Source: Pseudovirgaria hyperparasitica (taxonomy: Eukaryota; Ascomycota; Dothideomycetes; Acrospermales; Acrospermaceae). Taken from it: a stretch of DNA of 64,000 nucleotides. The notes beneath the pieces were generated by a model that worked only from the letters and a program-made list of their open reading frames with translations, was not told the DNA's origin and did not search any database. This document shows positions 9,018 to 21,900 of this stretch, in pieces. The stretch is taken from the NCBI RefSeq assembly GCF_010093815.1, contig NW_022985552.1, forward strand, positions 558,001 to 622,000, read 5' to 3'. The translations under genes were made by a program, and so were the position numbers. Position 1 is the stretch's first letter, and each line of letters begins with the position of its first letter.

Positions 9018-12000
9018 GCGGTAGTCAATTGGTAGGCGGGAGGGTGGTGAGGTCGACAGTGGAGTGGTGGATGGTATAGCCGTGTGTTGGATTGGTATTG
9101 TTCTTGTTGTTCTTGTTGTCGAAGTTGATTGAAGAGTAGAAAGAGGAATTGACGAGAGATGGGAGAGTGGAGGGAGATATATAGGGGAGAGGGAGTGGAG
9201 GGGGGACAAGGAAGCTCACGATATATATAAAGAGTAAAAGAGTTGAGGCCTGGCCCTTGTCCCAAGTCGCGTCTCCTTAGCGTGGTTGCCTGTCGACGGG
9301 TGGAGCCCTGGGAAGCCCTGGGGAGCCCTGAAGCCTTGGGGGGGAGCGCTGGGTCGCCGGTGGAGGCTGCGCACACTCACTCTCACTCTCACCCAACTTT
9401 CCATTGTCCACTCCACTCACCCCTACGCTCCCTGACCATCACCACCACTCACCACTCACCACCACCCCTTGACCCTGGCTCTTTTTGACACTCCCTCATT
9501 CACCACCCCCTCCCCCCCCTCCCCCATTCCAGGCGCGTTTGTCTGTCTGTCAAAGCGATTGTCCTCGTCCTCGTCCTCGTCCTCCTCCATCATCCTCGTC
9601 TCCTCTTCCATGTGCGTGCCATGATTGAACAAAGCAATGCGCAGCTGCGTCAAGCTGCTGTCAATTCCCTCAATCTCTGGCTGCTAGTCAAATTAGTGCA
9701 CGTCAGCATCTAGAGTTCCAGACAGCCAAGTCCATGAGACGATCGCTTTCCACAATTGCCGCTCGTTGCATGAAGCCGTGAGTCGCTTGATGTGACTCTT
9801 CCTCTACCGTGGAGGGTGGTGGTGGTGGTGGTGGTGTCGACAAACAGAGACACCTAGCTGTAGCTGTAGCTGTTACGGTAGCTCCCCAAGGCTCAAAGCA
9901 GCCCCCGCAGCACTCTCCACCGAGCTGATGGAGCTGATGGGGCCCGTCCAGCAGTGCGGTAATAGAATGTGGCCTGTCCTGTCCTGTCCTGAGACACTGC
10001 GCCTCGACGGACCATGTTTGGTCTTGTTTGAAGAGAGGTAGTGCGAAGAAAGGGAGGGAGACCAGCGTGGGATTGTGTGTGATGAATGTGTAGAGAAAGA
10101 ATAAAGTGCGGAGTTGTTTTGTGTGGAGCGTTGGGCGTGGGAGGAGGTGCTGAGCCACAATTGCTGTCCGAATGCGGTAAGTGTACTGTCCCAGCCACAG
10201 CCAATCTCACCGCCTGCCCATCCTCTCGTCCTCTCTCGTCCTCTCATCTCACTCCAATTCACTCATAACTCTCTCCACTACTACTAGCACTGCCTCTCTA
10301 TCTACTGCACGCAATAACCGCCTTCCATCCCGCTGCGAACGATGCCATCGGGCTCCTCCGCTCATTTCTCCTACCGCGCGACTGTTGCTCGTCATTCTTC
10401 ATCTTCACAACCTACCTTCTGAACGACTCGTTCATCGTAGCGGTCATGGAAGAGGCCAGCGTCTGCGCTTCCGCCATGAGACAGTAGTCTCTTCACCCTT
10501 CACAACCCGCCCTTATCGCCCTTCCACAACGGCGCTATGACAAACATATCGTGTAAGAGACTCAAGTCATGAATTCATCGTCAAACGACAAGCGCGTTTA
10601 TGGTAGCTGCAGATGTGAGTGTGTGAGTGTGAGTGGTCCACATTGACCAGCTACCCCAATGACCCCAGTGCCGTCGAGCTGCAGCTTCTAGCTATACCCA
10701 GTTCGTCTGACCGGTCAACATCGCATCCTCACCCTCTGCCATCTTTGACCGGTCGCCTTCTCGTTTCCCCAGCGCGCTTCCTGCTCCGACGGGCCGCTAA
10801 TATCCGTTGCTCTGCCTGATTGCGCGTTTGACCATCGTGTCGTCATGCGCCGTGCATCCTCGTCAACAGTCAACATTCTTGCTGTGCCGCGACCGCTTCC
10901 CAAAACATAAATCGCTATAGGTGGGTGTGTTGACTTGTGATGCTGTGTCTGGCTCACTTGGCCAATTGAGGACGTGGCTTGGCTCCTAGGCCTGCCCCGC
11001 TATCATCGGCTGCAGAAAATGATAGTCTGCAAAGACAAAAGGGCGCCATCTTCGTAAAACCCCCCATATCAGCAGCTATCAGCAGTTCTGTCTGACTCCT
11101 ACTTTGACTCAACGGATCCTCATGACCGACGGATTGATCTGCCCATCTCGGCCCAGCATCCGCCACAAGACATGCGCCCGTTATTGACAGGCTCGTCCAT
11201 GATGACTCCCACACACATAACCTGGAGAATCCTTCCTGTGCTACACGTCCTGTCCTGATATTCCCAGGGACTCGATGCTAAGCATGCTAAGCCAGCTCCA
11301 TCTATATGCAGTTCTGTCTCATTTCTTCTCCCATCCCTTCTCGCGTACATCTTTGCTTAGATCCTCCGCCAGCACTTCAGGACACGTTTCCCTTCCAGTC
11401 CATCAGCAGTGTACCTTTATTATTGTTTTTTTTAACATCACGTAAAAGTACCTGCATGTCCTGGTTGCCTGCTTCAAGTGCTCAATATGCCATGGTCCCG
11501 ACGCTCTGTTTTCTACTGCAGCCCGTTCCGTCCCTTCCACCCTTCTCAGCTCCCACAAGCCTCGCTTCGTGATCAGGACCCCTGCCTGTACGATATGGTG
11601 GCTTAAGGCAACAGCGGGCCAGGCCATGTCTCCCTCCCGTTGTCTCCCTATTGATCCATCTCGCCCAATCGCCTTATCCAGCCTGTTGCCTTGCGGACGA
11701 CGACGACGCGCAAGCTATCGGAATGTACTCGTAGCAACTGCTAGAAGACGCCATATGTCAGCAGAAGTATCATTGATATCAACAATGACGTCTCGCATGG
11801 CCGACCCTGCCTGAGGCATGTCGGCTGACCAGACAAGGCCACCGGTAACATCATCTACCCGTTGGAACAGGTTTGGGCCGATCGCTCACTGATGCCGGTC
11901 ACCTAATATCTGTTGCCATGCCGTGCTATCTTGCTCCGGCTTTTCTGTTGATCATGCCGTAAATATCTCGTTGTCATAGTATTGTTTTGCTTGCTGCTGA

Positions 12001-12335
12001 CCAATGTTGGGCACGACTGTCTGTGACCGGTACGTGTGGTGATTACAGGCGGGCTGCTTCACCATAACGCTCCACCGGTGTTGGGCTAGAGAATGGCTCC
12101 TTTTACCGATAACAGGTCGTCTATGCAGCTGTGTCCTGGAAAGTGGTCAAGTCCCGGCATCTGCAGATGATGCAAAGCCATGCCAAGCTGTATGTTGGTG
12201 CCTCAGGCCTCAAATACCTCGGCCCAACTCCGGGATATCAGAATGCTAGCGGAAATGCTGTCGAACCTCACGTCTTCACCACGCACGCATCCGCATCGCC
12301 AATTCCTGCTCCGCAACGGCTCTGGACGCTCCATC
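9018..12335. other. 3.3-kb intergenic region, no gene found
   Basis: Contains a GTCCTC array (9561-9589), a GGT array (9815-9836) and CT-rich blocks. Open frames are short and low-complexity. I looked for tRNA-like and other structured RNA signatures and could not defend any. The part just before 12336 is probably leader and promoter of the bL33m gene. Confidence 0.5.
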
Positions 12336-12818
12336 ATGGCGAAAGCAAAGAGTATGTTGCCCTTGTAACTCACATCCACTCTCCTCTACACCAATTCATC
12401 AGTCCCGATCGTTCCAGTGCTCACTACAGCCTCACGCATGCATCCATACTCGCGTTATCAAATCCAATACAACACCTCTCGAAGCAATATACTAATCTCT
12501 TTCACTGCGCAGAATCCCGCACCATCGCCGTCCGCCTGATATCCATGGCGCTGACGGGCTACTTCAAAACCTTTACGCGGCCGCGCAAGGCGAGGCCCTT
12601 GAGCTTGCTGAGATATGATCCTGTTGGTATGTTTCTGTCTTTTCCTCCTGGGCTCTTCTGGGGAGAAAGGAGGGGTCATGAGAGGGCGTGAGGAATGGGG
12701 AGCACTACGTTATATTTTGAATTGAAAGGAGGAACCTGGTGCTGCGACTGGTCCTGGCACTGACATTCGCGTAGTGAAGAAGAAAGTCCTCTTTCTCGAG
12801 CGGAAACGGGGGAAGTAA
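12336..12818 (+). CDS. MRPL39: Mitochondrial large-subunit ribosomal protein bL33m, 57 aa, three exons
   Basis: Structural protein of the mitochondrial 54S subunit, bacterial L33 family. Exons 12336-12351, 12513-12626 and 12775-12818 join in frame (16+114+44 nt, 58 codons). The first exon encodes only MAKAK plus one base; the second carries the family core [16 protein letters not shown] and [15 protein letters not shown]; the third supplies [14 protein letters not shown] before TAA. Introns are 160 and 148 nt with GTATGT donors and CAG or TAG acceptors. The length matches fungal bL33m. As in other fungal members the bacterial zinc-binding cysteines are absent. The Lys/Arg-rich N-terminus could itself act in mitochondrial import. 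The gene is easily missed because no exon exceeds 114 nt. Confidence 0.93.
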
Positions 12819-13511
12819 AGACACGCATCCAACCCGCATCCGAGAAGTGCATATATAGAAATGAACCAACGAACTCGCGACCGTACCAATGTACCTCTAC
12901 AACTACGCTACGCATCTCCACCGGCATCGAACCGCCCAACCCAACCGATAACACACACATCACACGATCCGAACATATGTACATATCACACACCATATAC
13001 CACACCACCACCCCACGACCAACCGAAACCTTCAATGAGCGAGAGATAGTGCAGGAGACAAGACGCGGCTCGCGAAGCATTGTACTATATTCTTACCTGT
13101 TTTCGTTTTCTTACAAAATATGCATCGACCCGGCGTTCTGACGCGATATCAAGAGCTATATGCGTGCGTTCGTGCGTGCCGTCTAACCCACTTCCAGTGA
13201 TAAAATGGAGCCGTATTCCTGTCTTACGCTGCTGGTTGTCCTGAATATGCTGTCTGTCGGGTACGAGATGTACTGAAGAATTAGTTGGATGGTGACAATG
13301 ATGATGATGTGGATCAGCAGCTCATGGACATTTTGCGCGCCCTGGAGATATGCATGTATGCGTGCATGCATGAAACGAACGAACGAACGAAGTCGAATTG
13401 ACTAATATGACTTTTGATACCACCTCCACCCGCCCCTACTCCCCTCTCTCCTCTCCTCTCTCTCTTCTCCTCTCACCACCTCCACCACCACCCCCAACTC
13501 CCCACCCAAAC
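12819..13511. other. Convergent intergenic region
   Basis: Lies between the 3' ends of the bL33m gene (+) and the 565-aa protein gene (-). It contains short CA-rich and CGAACGAA-type arrays (about 13374-13390) and no coding frame I can support. Confidence 0.5.
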
Positions 13512-15460
13512 TCACTCCTCTTCTTCTCCCTCCTCCTCCTCCTCCTCCTCCTCCTCCTCCTCCTCCTCATCAGCAACAGCAGCAGCAGCACCACCACTAC
13601 CAACACCAGCACCACCACCCACCGCCTCCACACAGGACACCGCCACCCGCGCCACCTCACACTCCTCCCACTTCCTCCACACACACACGTTCACCGCGAT
13701 GCGCTTCCCCACGCGCTCCGCCAACCGCGGCACCGCGTGCCACCCCGGCGCCAGGTGCGGAGCGCAAGCCTTGACGGCCTGCCACCCCCCACCCGGCTGC
13801 ACCGCGAAGGTGGCGGCCAGGGTGTATGCGCCACGGGTGTGGAAGCCGATCTGCTTCGTTAGCCGACTGTTCTTTGCTTGAGTCGTAGAAGGGAAGAAGA
13901 CCGACGGACGAGAAGAAAGGGGGGGAAAGGAAGAGAAAGGGGAAAAGGAAAAGGAAGGAGAGGAGACAAAAGGCAAGAGGGGGAAGGGCAAAAGCACATA
14001 AAAGCGCCCCAAACCCCCCCCCCAAAACCAAGGAAAAAACCGCCAAAAGCGCAACAGGACAAGCACAAACCGACGTGCAGCAGCCGATACAAACCGCCAC
14101 ACGCCACGCCAGTACAACTCACCACAACACTCGCACCCGAGCGCGACACGCTCAACACCTGAGCATCCAGCCCAGCCTTCCACCCACGAGCCCGGCGCGA
14201 GGCCGGCGCGGCGGCACTCTCCACGCCGGCCGCGGGACGGCGCGACCATTCGAACTTGGCGCAGCCGCGCACGTCGAGGAATTGGCCGAGGCGGCCCTTG
14301 CGCGAATGCGCGAGTAGGGTGACGATGGCGTCGGAGGGGCGGAGCGCGGTCTGGTCCAGTTGACGGAAGTCCTGGGTGATGTCGAGGATGCGAGGGGCGG
14401 GCGGGCCGGGAACGGCGGAGATGGCGGCGAGGGCGGCGGAGATGGCGGCGGTGGCGGGAGAGGTGGAGGCTGCGAAGCGGAGGGGCATTGTTGGGGCCGG
14501 GAGGGCGGGAGCGGGGAAGTGGGATTGGGGGAGGGGAGAGGTGGGGATGAGGGCGGTGGAAGCGAGGCGCTTGAGGGCGCGGATGCGGGTTGCGAGACGG
14601 CACTTTTCGACGGTGAGGTGCTCGTCTTTTGTGAGGGTGAAGTCTTCTGTGTCGGGGGTTGGGGATCTCGGGGGCGGGCCGGTGGGGAAGGGGCCGGGGA
14701 TTGCGTTGACGCTTTGCAGGACGTGGTAGGCCTTTGCTTCTGCTTTGGCGAAGGCGTCGTGGAGCGGATGTTGGGGCGGCGGTGCTTCGGATTTCATGAC
14801 GATCAGGGCGGACTTGACGTGGGGTTCACGGTATGGAGGCTTGTCCGTGTCGTTGAGGAGGTGCATGACTGCATCTTCTATGCTTTCCGACTCAGACGTC
14901 TCGAGCGAGCAAGGGTGAGGATTGGGAGGCGACATTGGTGGTGTGGATGCGGTTGCAGCAGTGCTTGATGAGCCTGCATCAACTGGTGTCTCGTATCGTA
15001 GCAGCTGGCCTGACTGGAAGACTGTCTCCATGCCATGGGTCACAACCAAGCGAGCCAGTTCTTCGGCTGTAAAACCAGGCGGTGGCGCACCGGTGGCAAG
15101 AATGCTTTCTGCTATGCGAATCTCTTCGGCAGTGTATTCTGGCGGTGGACCTTGGCCACCAGGTGTGTGATGGATTGTCTCTACGAGGACTGTATGGGGT
15201 AGAGGATATGAATTGCCTGCCGAACGACGGACTTCCGCTGCAGTGAAACCAGGGGGTGGTGCGCGAGGTACCATACCTGAACGACGAATTACGTCAACAG
15301 TGAAGCTTAACGAACGCGGCGGCAGAGTGTTGGCCGAGTTTGCTGGTGCGTTTGACGGCGAGTTTCGTGGAGGCAGAGGCTGCTCCTGTTCCTCTTCGAT
15401 CATAGGCATGACATTGCGAGCTGCGGCCTTGCGATTTGCTTGTGCTGATGAAGAAGGCAT
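13512..15460 (-). CDS. Hypothetical protein, ~565 aa, PPPGFTAEE-type repeats and poly-Glu tail
   Basis: Two exons: 14123-15460 (446 codons) and about 13512-13871 (119 codons plus stop), joined through a GTGAGT donor and a 251-nt intron ending in a long polypyrimidine tract. The exact acceptor is uncertain; the one chosen keeps the frame. The start is the first ATG (MPSSSAQ); the frame above it has no ATG. Residues 47-140 hold four copies of a short motif related to PPPGFTAEE. The middle (about 290-430) contains two helical stretches, and the C-terminal part (QIGFHTRGAYTLAATFAVQPG...) looks like a folded beta-rich module. The protein ends in a Glu run encoded by a 39-base GAG array. No signal or membrane helix. 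I do not recognise the family. Confidence 0.65.
13530..13568. repeat. (CTC)n trinucleotide array inside CDS
   Basis: Thirteen CTC units on the + strand, read as consecutive GAG (Glu) codons by the minus-strand gene. Length variation here would change the Glu tail without shifting the frame. Confidence 0.85.
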
Positions 15461-15982
15461 GGTTCGTGAAGATCTGGAACGATGGCAACGACTGTGAAGA
15501 AAGTAAGACAATGATGTTGTTGACAAGGAGCAGAATAGAAAGTGGGCGTGGGCGCGACTTTAAATACTGGTTGCTGAGCCTGCGCGCGCGACGCTACGCC
15601 GTGAACAAGGTAAACAATGCGTAAGTGAAGATCGTTTGGTCTTGTTCACTGCCGGAGATCAGGCGAGAAAACCCGCACATACCATCAGGCAACAGCTGAA
15701 CAGACCAGAGACGTCATACTATCATGATGTATTGGACATATATCTCTCTATCTATCTCTTTACATGACCCCCATAAACACTGTCATATCAGGGGAAAGTC
15801 AATCGCTCAATTTAGTCGTAAAGATGCTGTGTAATGTAATCCATACGTCGAATGTCTTCTCAGTCTCAATTTTGCTGATATGTTTATCACAGGCAGTTCG
15901 CTTCGCACGTCGAGGCGTAGATTCCTTAGCGCCGGGTGTGACGAAAAGTGAATTCGAGAACGGGGTGACGAAGTAATGTCAA
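15461..15982. other. Intergenic between two minus-strand genes
   Basis: Promoter region of the 565-aa protein gene and 3' flank of the large coiled-coil gene. A TCTA/TATC run lies near 15743-15762. No coding frame is supportable. Confidence 0.5.
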
Positions 15983-18900
15983 CTACTCAAGTTCTTGCTG
16001 GAATCGAAGGCTATAGCGGTCAGCTATACAGTCTGTTAGTATCGATATCAGCATTACACAGGCAATGCTTACTCTTCTGCGATGTGGCCTTGGTTCTACG
16101 CGGAATAGTAGAGCTGCGGAATCGGGTATGATTGATGGACTGAGATCTGCTTTTCGCTGGACACATTGTCTGAGACGAGGATTTGGAAGGACCTTCTGGA
16201 GACCGAAACTGGCTTCCACCGTATGGCTGATCATGGCCTTTATAGACCTTTGCTTTCTTCTGTGTATTGCTTTCACCTGAGTGCTGCGACACTGCGCCTT
16301 TACGCTTGGACGCTACCTTGATGGGAGATAATCTGGACTTTCTCTGTTGACAGTCTTTGGCGTTTCCATGGCTCATTTCTGGTCTACTTGGAATTTGGTC
16401 ATGGGCGCAATCAGTAGACGAGGTAGGGCTGAGATGCGAGCGAACAGGGTCTTCAGTCTGCTCTGCTGATTCATTGTCGTTAGAGCCAATGGTCCTGATA
16501 CTCGTCTTGTCGTGGGTAGTCATCCTAGAATCCATTGGAGTGAGCTTCGACGCAGTGTTGGCTTGTGAACGAGGCCTTTCCGTCAAGAACGGGTTGGACA
16601 TGTACGCTGTTGGTTTGCTCATCGCTCCATTTGACTGTTGATCTCGATCAAATACTCGGATTCGGCTGTTAAATTTCAGCTGTCTCGATGCTTTGGAAGG
16701 TAATGCACTACTGTCGTCTTTACTAGACAGCCAAGCGGGTCGCATGTACTCCTCCGGCGTCGATTGCGGCGCTAGCTCCGATAGAGGAGATGAGGGTGGT
16801 GATGATCGTGTATTCTGTTGATGGAATTTACAGAACTTAGTAGGCTCGTTGGAAGATGCCTGAGGAGCAATTTGACTTGCCCTGGCTTCGAATTGGATGT
16901 CATGTATCTCAGTGTCGTTCAGGAACACGGCCGGATATGTGTTTTCATTGTCCATCGGGAATATCTCAGAGTCGTCATTCACGAGGCTCAGTCGTGATCG
17001 AGGCGATCCGACAGTTTCTAAGGGTACAGTATGTGCTTGATCTGCTGGTGCTTCTCTTTGGCAGCTGCTAAGGGTTGCTCGGTCGACCTTTCTCCTTGGT
17101 TTCTTCATTACGCCTTGATTTGTCATTACCATAGGTTGATCTGTGGTCGTAGACTGCGTGCTTGACCTGATTCGCTCTTGAGAGTCTTCGACAACGCTAG
17201 TCGAAGGTGTACCGATCCAAGGATGCCTATCCATCATACTTTGACTATCCTGGCTGTCAACAGTAGTTTGTGCTCCCGAAACCTGAGTGTCTGGCACCAG
17301 GACCAATACTTCCTGCGAGGTGTCCTGTCTTGGATTGGTTAGAAATGCTCGTTCGATAGCTTGTAATCTGTCTTCGGCCTCGGAGGCTCTGGTTTGTGCT
17401 TCTTTTATCTCAGTCAGCAAGGTGTTGACTTGGGACTCGAAATTGGCTTTCATTTGTGCCGCATTACGCTGAGTAGCCAGTTTAGCAGCTTCTGCGTCAG
17501 CAATTTGCTGCTCGGCTTTCAAGTTTGAGGTAACTTTATCCACAATCGTGCCATTAAGTTGCCGCAAATCTGCCTTCAATTTCTCTTGTTGCTCTGTGAG
17601 CATGTTTATAGTGGCCTGCGAAGACTGATCGGTGTCGTAAAGCCTGCGCTCGAGTGCAGAAACATGAGACTCGTTGGAAGCCTTTTGCTGCTGGAAAGCC
17701 TCGATCTGTTCTTTGTACCTGCTTTGTTCATTCAACAGACTGGTTTGAGCCTCTTGAATTGCTTGCCGCGAGCTTGATGTAAGCGCCAGTTGCTCATTCT
17801 CTGTTGTTCTTAATTTGGTCTCAAACTGTTGCAATCCCTCAGTGTATTTCCTTTGTTGTTCTGCAAACGCAAAGTCAAAGTCAGATTGATGTTTCTGCAA
17901 CATTCGGTAATTCTTGTCCAGGTTTTCATCCGCATTCTTGAGCTTCTCCTTCAGAACTCTTGTCTCAGTTTCGGCGTCGCTCAGATTCGAACTCAACTTT
18001 TGAAGTGCAGAATCTCTCTCTTGTACTGATTCAGCTGAGCGTAACAAACGCTCTTGAAGGTCTTTCACGCTTTCGTTTTTCTCATGGAGTTCATCCACGA
18101 GTTTATGCAGCTCAGTAATTGTAGAGGCTTGAGCACCTTCAGTCTCCCTTGCCTTTTCCAGCTCAAGCTGCAACGCGCTGATCTTTGTCACGTTTGCGCT
18201 TTCAGTCGTTTTGAATGTAAGAGATACTTGCTGAAGTTCATTGAGCTTGACAGTCTGTGACTCTACAGTTCTCTTCAATGTTCCTGATGCTTGGTCGAGA
18301 TTGTGAATCTCTGTAGCTTGCACGCTCGCGGTCTTCTGCAATACCTCCAAAGCTTGCTCCAATTCTTTGATTCTTGTAATTTGTACGTTCTCGGTTACCT
18401 TCGTCGCGGCCAATGCCTGTTTCAACTCCCAAAGTTCCGCAGCTTGTCCGCATTCGATAGATTTGAGAGCGTCAATCTCGACCTTTTCGCTGATAAGCGC
18501 CTCATCTGACTGTTTTGAGACCGTCTCCTCACTCTCCTTGGATTGGCTGACAACCTGCTGTAAGCTGTCAATGGCTGTAGCTTTCGTACGAAGATCAATC
18601 TCCAATGTCTCGATTCTGGCGACTTTATCGACGAGATCCTCCTTCAACAGGTTTAGCTCGGCCTTCGCGGTTTCCAGTTCCTTTGCTACGTGTTTACGCC
18701 TTTTGTCAGCGTGGATAACCTTTTGAGTAGCCTGATGCATCTCGTTTTCATGTTCAGCCAACTTTTCATTGATAATGATATTCGACTCTTTCAGAATTTG
18801 CGCTTTGGTCTCCTCTATCTTGGTCAACATCTCGGCTTCCAGCTTCGCCTTCTGTTCGAGTAATCCAGAATACTTGCTTTCAGAATCTTGGTATCTGTCT

Positions 18901-21900
18901 TCACACACTGTGATATGGAGCCGGAGTTCCTGTTCAGCATTGATAGACGCTTGAAGCCTTTCGGCACTTTCGGACAACTCGGAACTTTTTGACTCGATTT
19001 GAGCGATCAGCGAACTGCACTGGGTTTCCAATCTGCACATGATTTCTTCATTGCCACGCTCAAGCGCAACAAACTGATCTTTTTGGGCTTGGACCTCGCG
19101 CTGCAGCTGAGAGATCTGTTTCTTGTAGATCGACTCCTCATTGCGGATTGTTTCGAGTTGACGCTGAAGGTTCAAACAAGAGTTGCGCTCTTGAGATACC
19201 TTCTCACCGAGCGTCGCAATATCTGTTCGTTGAGTGCCGAGTTTCTCTTCCAGTGTTGCTTTCTCAACCATGCTCTGCGCTAGGTCTTCTAACTTTCCCG
19301 TCAAGAGACATTGAAGACCAGTAATACCAGTCTTGATGTCACCAGACAGAGCGACTGGATCATTGACTGCCTCCAGGAGTCTGCACGATATTAGTGCTCA
19401 ATCCAGACACCATGATTAAACAACTCACCTCTCAGCAGCCTCATTGACAGATGTGGTGACACGTTCAACATCGTCCATCGTTACATACTGACGACTCTGC
19501 AGATCTTTCAAGATTTTCCGAGATTCTAGCAATTCTTCCAGAATGCGGTCATTCTTGTGAGCAAGTTCGACATTGGTACATGCATCTACTAACTGGGCAG
19601 CAAATGTTTGACTCGCATGCTCGTTGTTAGCCTTCTCGGTCTCGAGTGACTTACTCAGGGTGGCTTTGGTCTTCTCGGCTTCTTGAAGAGCCAGTTGTGT
19701 GCGTGCTAATGTCTGCTGTAGTTTAATGTAGTCCTGCTGTAGAAGTCTCTCATTACTAATCGCCTGGATAGTCTCCGCTTGCGAGCGTTTCAGTCGTGAG
19801 GCGAAGTCCTCTAGAAATTCAATTACTTCCTTCTGCAATTCACGCTGTTCATCCGCCTGTTTCGGCAGTACCTGCAAGGCGTCGACCTCTTTTTCCTGGA
19901 GGCGTTCCTTAGACTGCCGCACCTTTTCGATGTCATTGCCCAGACCCTCGAGAAATTTTACCATATCTGCTGCTTTGCTTTGAAGTGACTTATGAGCCTC
20001 GTTGGCTTTCGCAAGTTCGGCTTGCAGGTTTTGAAATCGCTCAAGATCTTCTAGATAACCCTGTTCACGTGCTTTCAAGATTTGGACTTCCTGGCGAGCG
20101 AGAGCGAGCTCTTCCGTTTCTGTCTTGATGCTGTGATGAAGGAGAGCGAACAGTTGGGCGGAACAGAGAGGTGGCTTTTGGCTGCGCTTTCCGCTGGTCG
20201 CAGGTGGATTCACGTTCTTGATGGGTTTCGTTGCAAATCCTCGCTTTTCCACTCTCGACCTGCCATTTCTTTGAGCTACTCGGTGGAGTGCTCGTTCAGC
20301 GTTCGAAGTATGTGGTTCTCCTGCGCCTTGAGCAGTCGGTCCATTAACAAGGTCAACAATTGAAGGGCCTGGTTCATTGAGGGAGCACCTTGGTAGAATA
20401 ACGTCTTCTGTCTGGGCTGAGCAAGTTCGTATATCGAGGCGAGAATTATGCATCCTATCATTGATAATAGAAGCATCGGGAACTGTTCGTTCGGTCGTGA
20501 TCACGGCCATGGAACCGCCTTTGAGTGGATCTCCCTTGGAATGACAAGCTTTACCTGTTCCCATAGTGTCATCCTCTCGCACACTCTCTGGAAGGTCTTC
20601 ATCGATGTGCCTAAAGGATTGGGGTCCATTGGTGCATCCTACCCATCCATCAGTTATATCACTTGATGTTAATGGATGGCAAGCGGTAATAGTACTTACC
20701 GAAAACAGTTCCATCATCATTGGGCGTGCATGTCGGTTCCTCTGCATAATTGGCTGTTATGTATTAGTACCAAGTGCGGATAAGAGGATTGACAGTGCAT
20801 CTGAAGTACCTTTGGGCTTGGAAGCGGGATCCGTAATGTCAGTTGCAATCGGTAGAGTTTGCGGTAGAATTGCATTCTGTTTCAGGATATTCTCGAAAGG
20901 TCGAGAGCGGAAAGCGGCAATCTGGAACTGAGTCATTCCGGTAACATATCTTGAATCACTGCCCAAATCATCAATGACTTCAGTCAGTGGCGTAAAGTGA
21001 TGACTTGCAGAGGATATGCCGGTGGGCATTGAAACCCTTGGCGCCTGTCCACGCTGTTGTTGGCCGTTCATAATAACCCGACTTCTCCTGGAAGATAACG
21101 TATTCTTGCCTGTACGAATCTTGAGGGCTTCACCCTTTTTGCGTCTCGCATCCAGCTGGGATGGAGAATATTGTCTTAGAGACCTGGATTCAGATGAACA
21201 TTGCACCGCATTTGTCGGAGGTGCAGAATTGACAACAGAACGCACTGTTGCATCTACAATTTTGGACACATGGGATCCTGCCTGTCCAAGACTACTGGAA
21301 TGAGGATTAGCTATGGTGAGCTGTCGATTCCATCAAATTGAGAACTCACTGTTTTGGGACAGCCTGGTCATGATTTTCTGCATGTTCAGAAACGAGCGTT
21401 TCCGGGTCATGTCTTTCAGCATCAGCTCGAACAACATTACGTATAGTTTCGCCATGCCTGCGTTGCTCATGACCGTCTTCCAGAATAGGCTGTAGTCGTG
21501 CACCACACGCAGAATTATTTAAGTTGGCAACAGATCTTTCTAGTACCTGTAAGCATGCAAACAACCATATTGCTGAGGTGTTGTAAACTTGCCGACAGAA
21601 GATATGGACTCGTCATCAGTTCGCTGGAGCTGACTATCCAGACTTTGTTGCATTCCAGTTTGTTGTGCCTGCAACTGGGAGGACTCGGCTTCGATGGATT
21701 GAGTTTGATGGCCCTGGAGTCGTCGCCCCTTGAGTAGGGGACCCTGAGCTGGAGGGGTGTCACCTCGGTGAGCCTGAGCTACAGGCAGAATATGAGGGCT
21801 TCGGGACTGGTGTACCAATTGAACGTCTCTAGGAGGAATACGAGGAATCTGAGATTCCAAGGTTCCAGGTTGAGATAAGGGATCTCCTTGGGCTGAGGTC

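Noticed and set aside
12131-12691. 186-aa open frame on the + strand
   Set aside because: It runs through introns of the bL33m gene; only the part at 12513-12626 is coding, in this frame by coincidence of splicing, and the remainder has no protein-like signal.
13414-13881. 155-aa Ser-rich + strand frame
   Set aside because: Antisense of the Glu-rich second exon of the 565-aa protein; CTC repeats keep all frames open.
14360-14968. 202-aa Gly-rich + strand frame
   Set aside because: Antisense shadow of exon 1 of the 565-aa protein in high-GC sequence.
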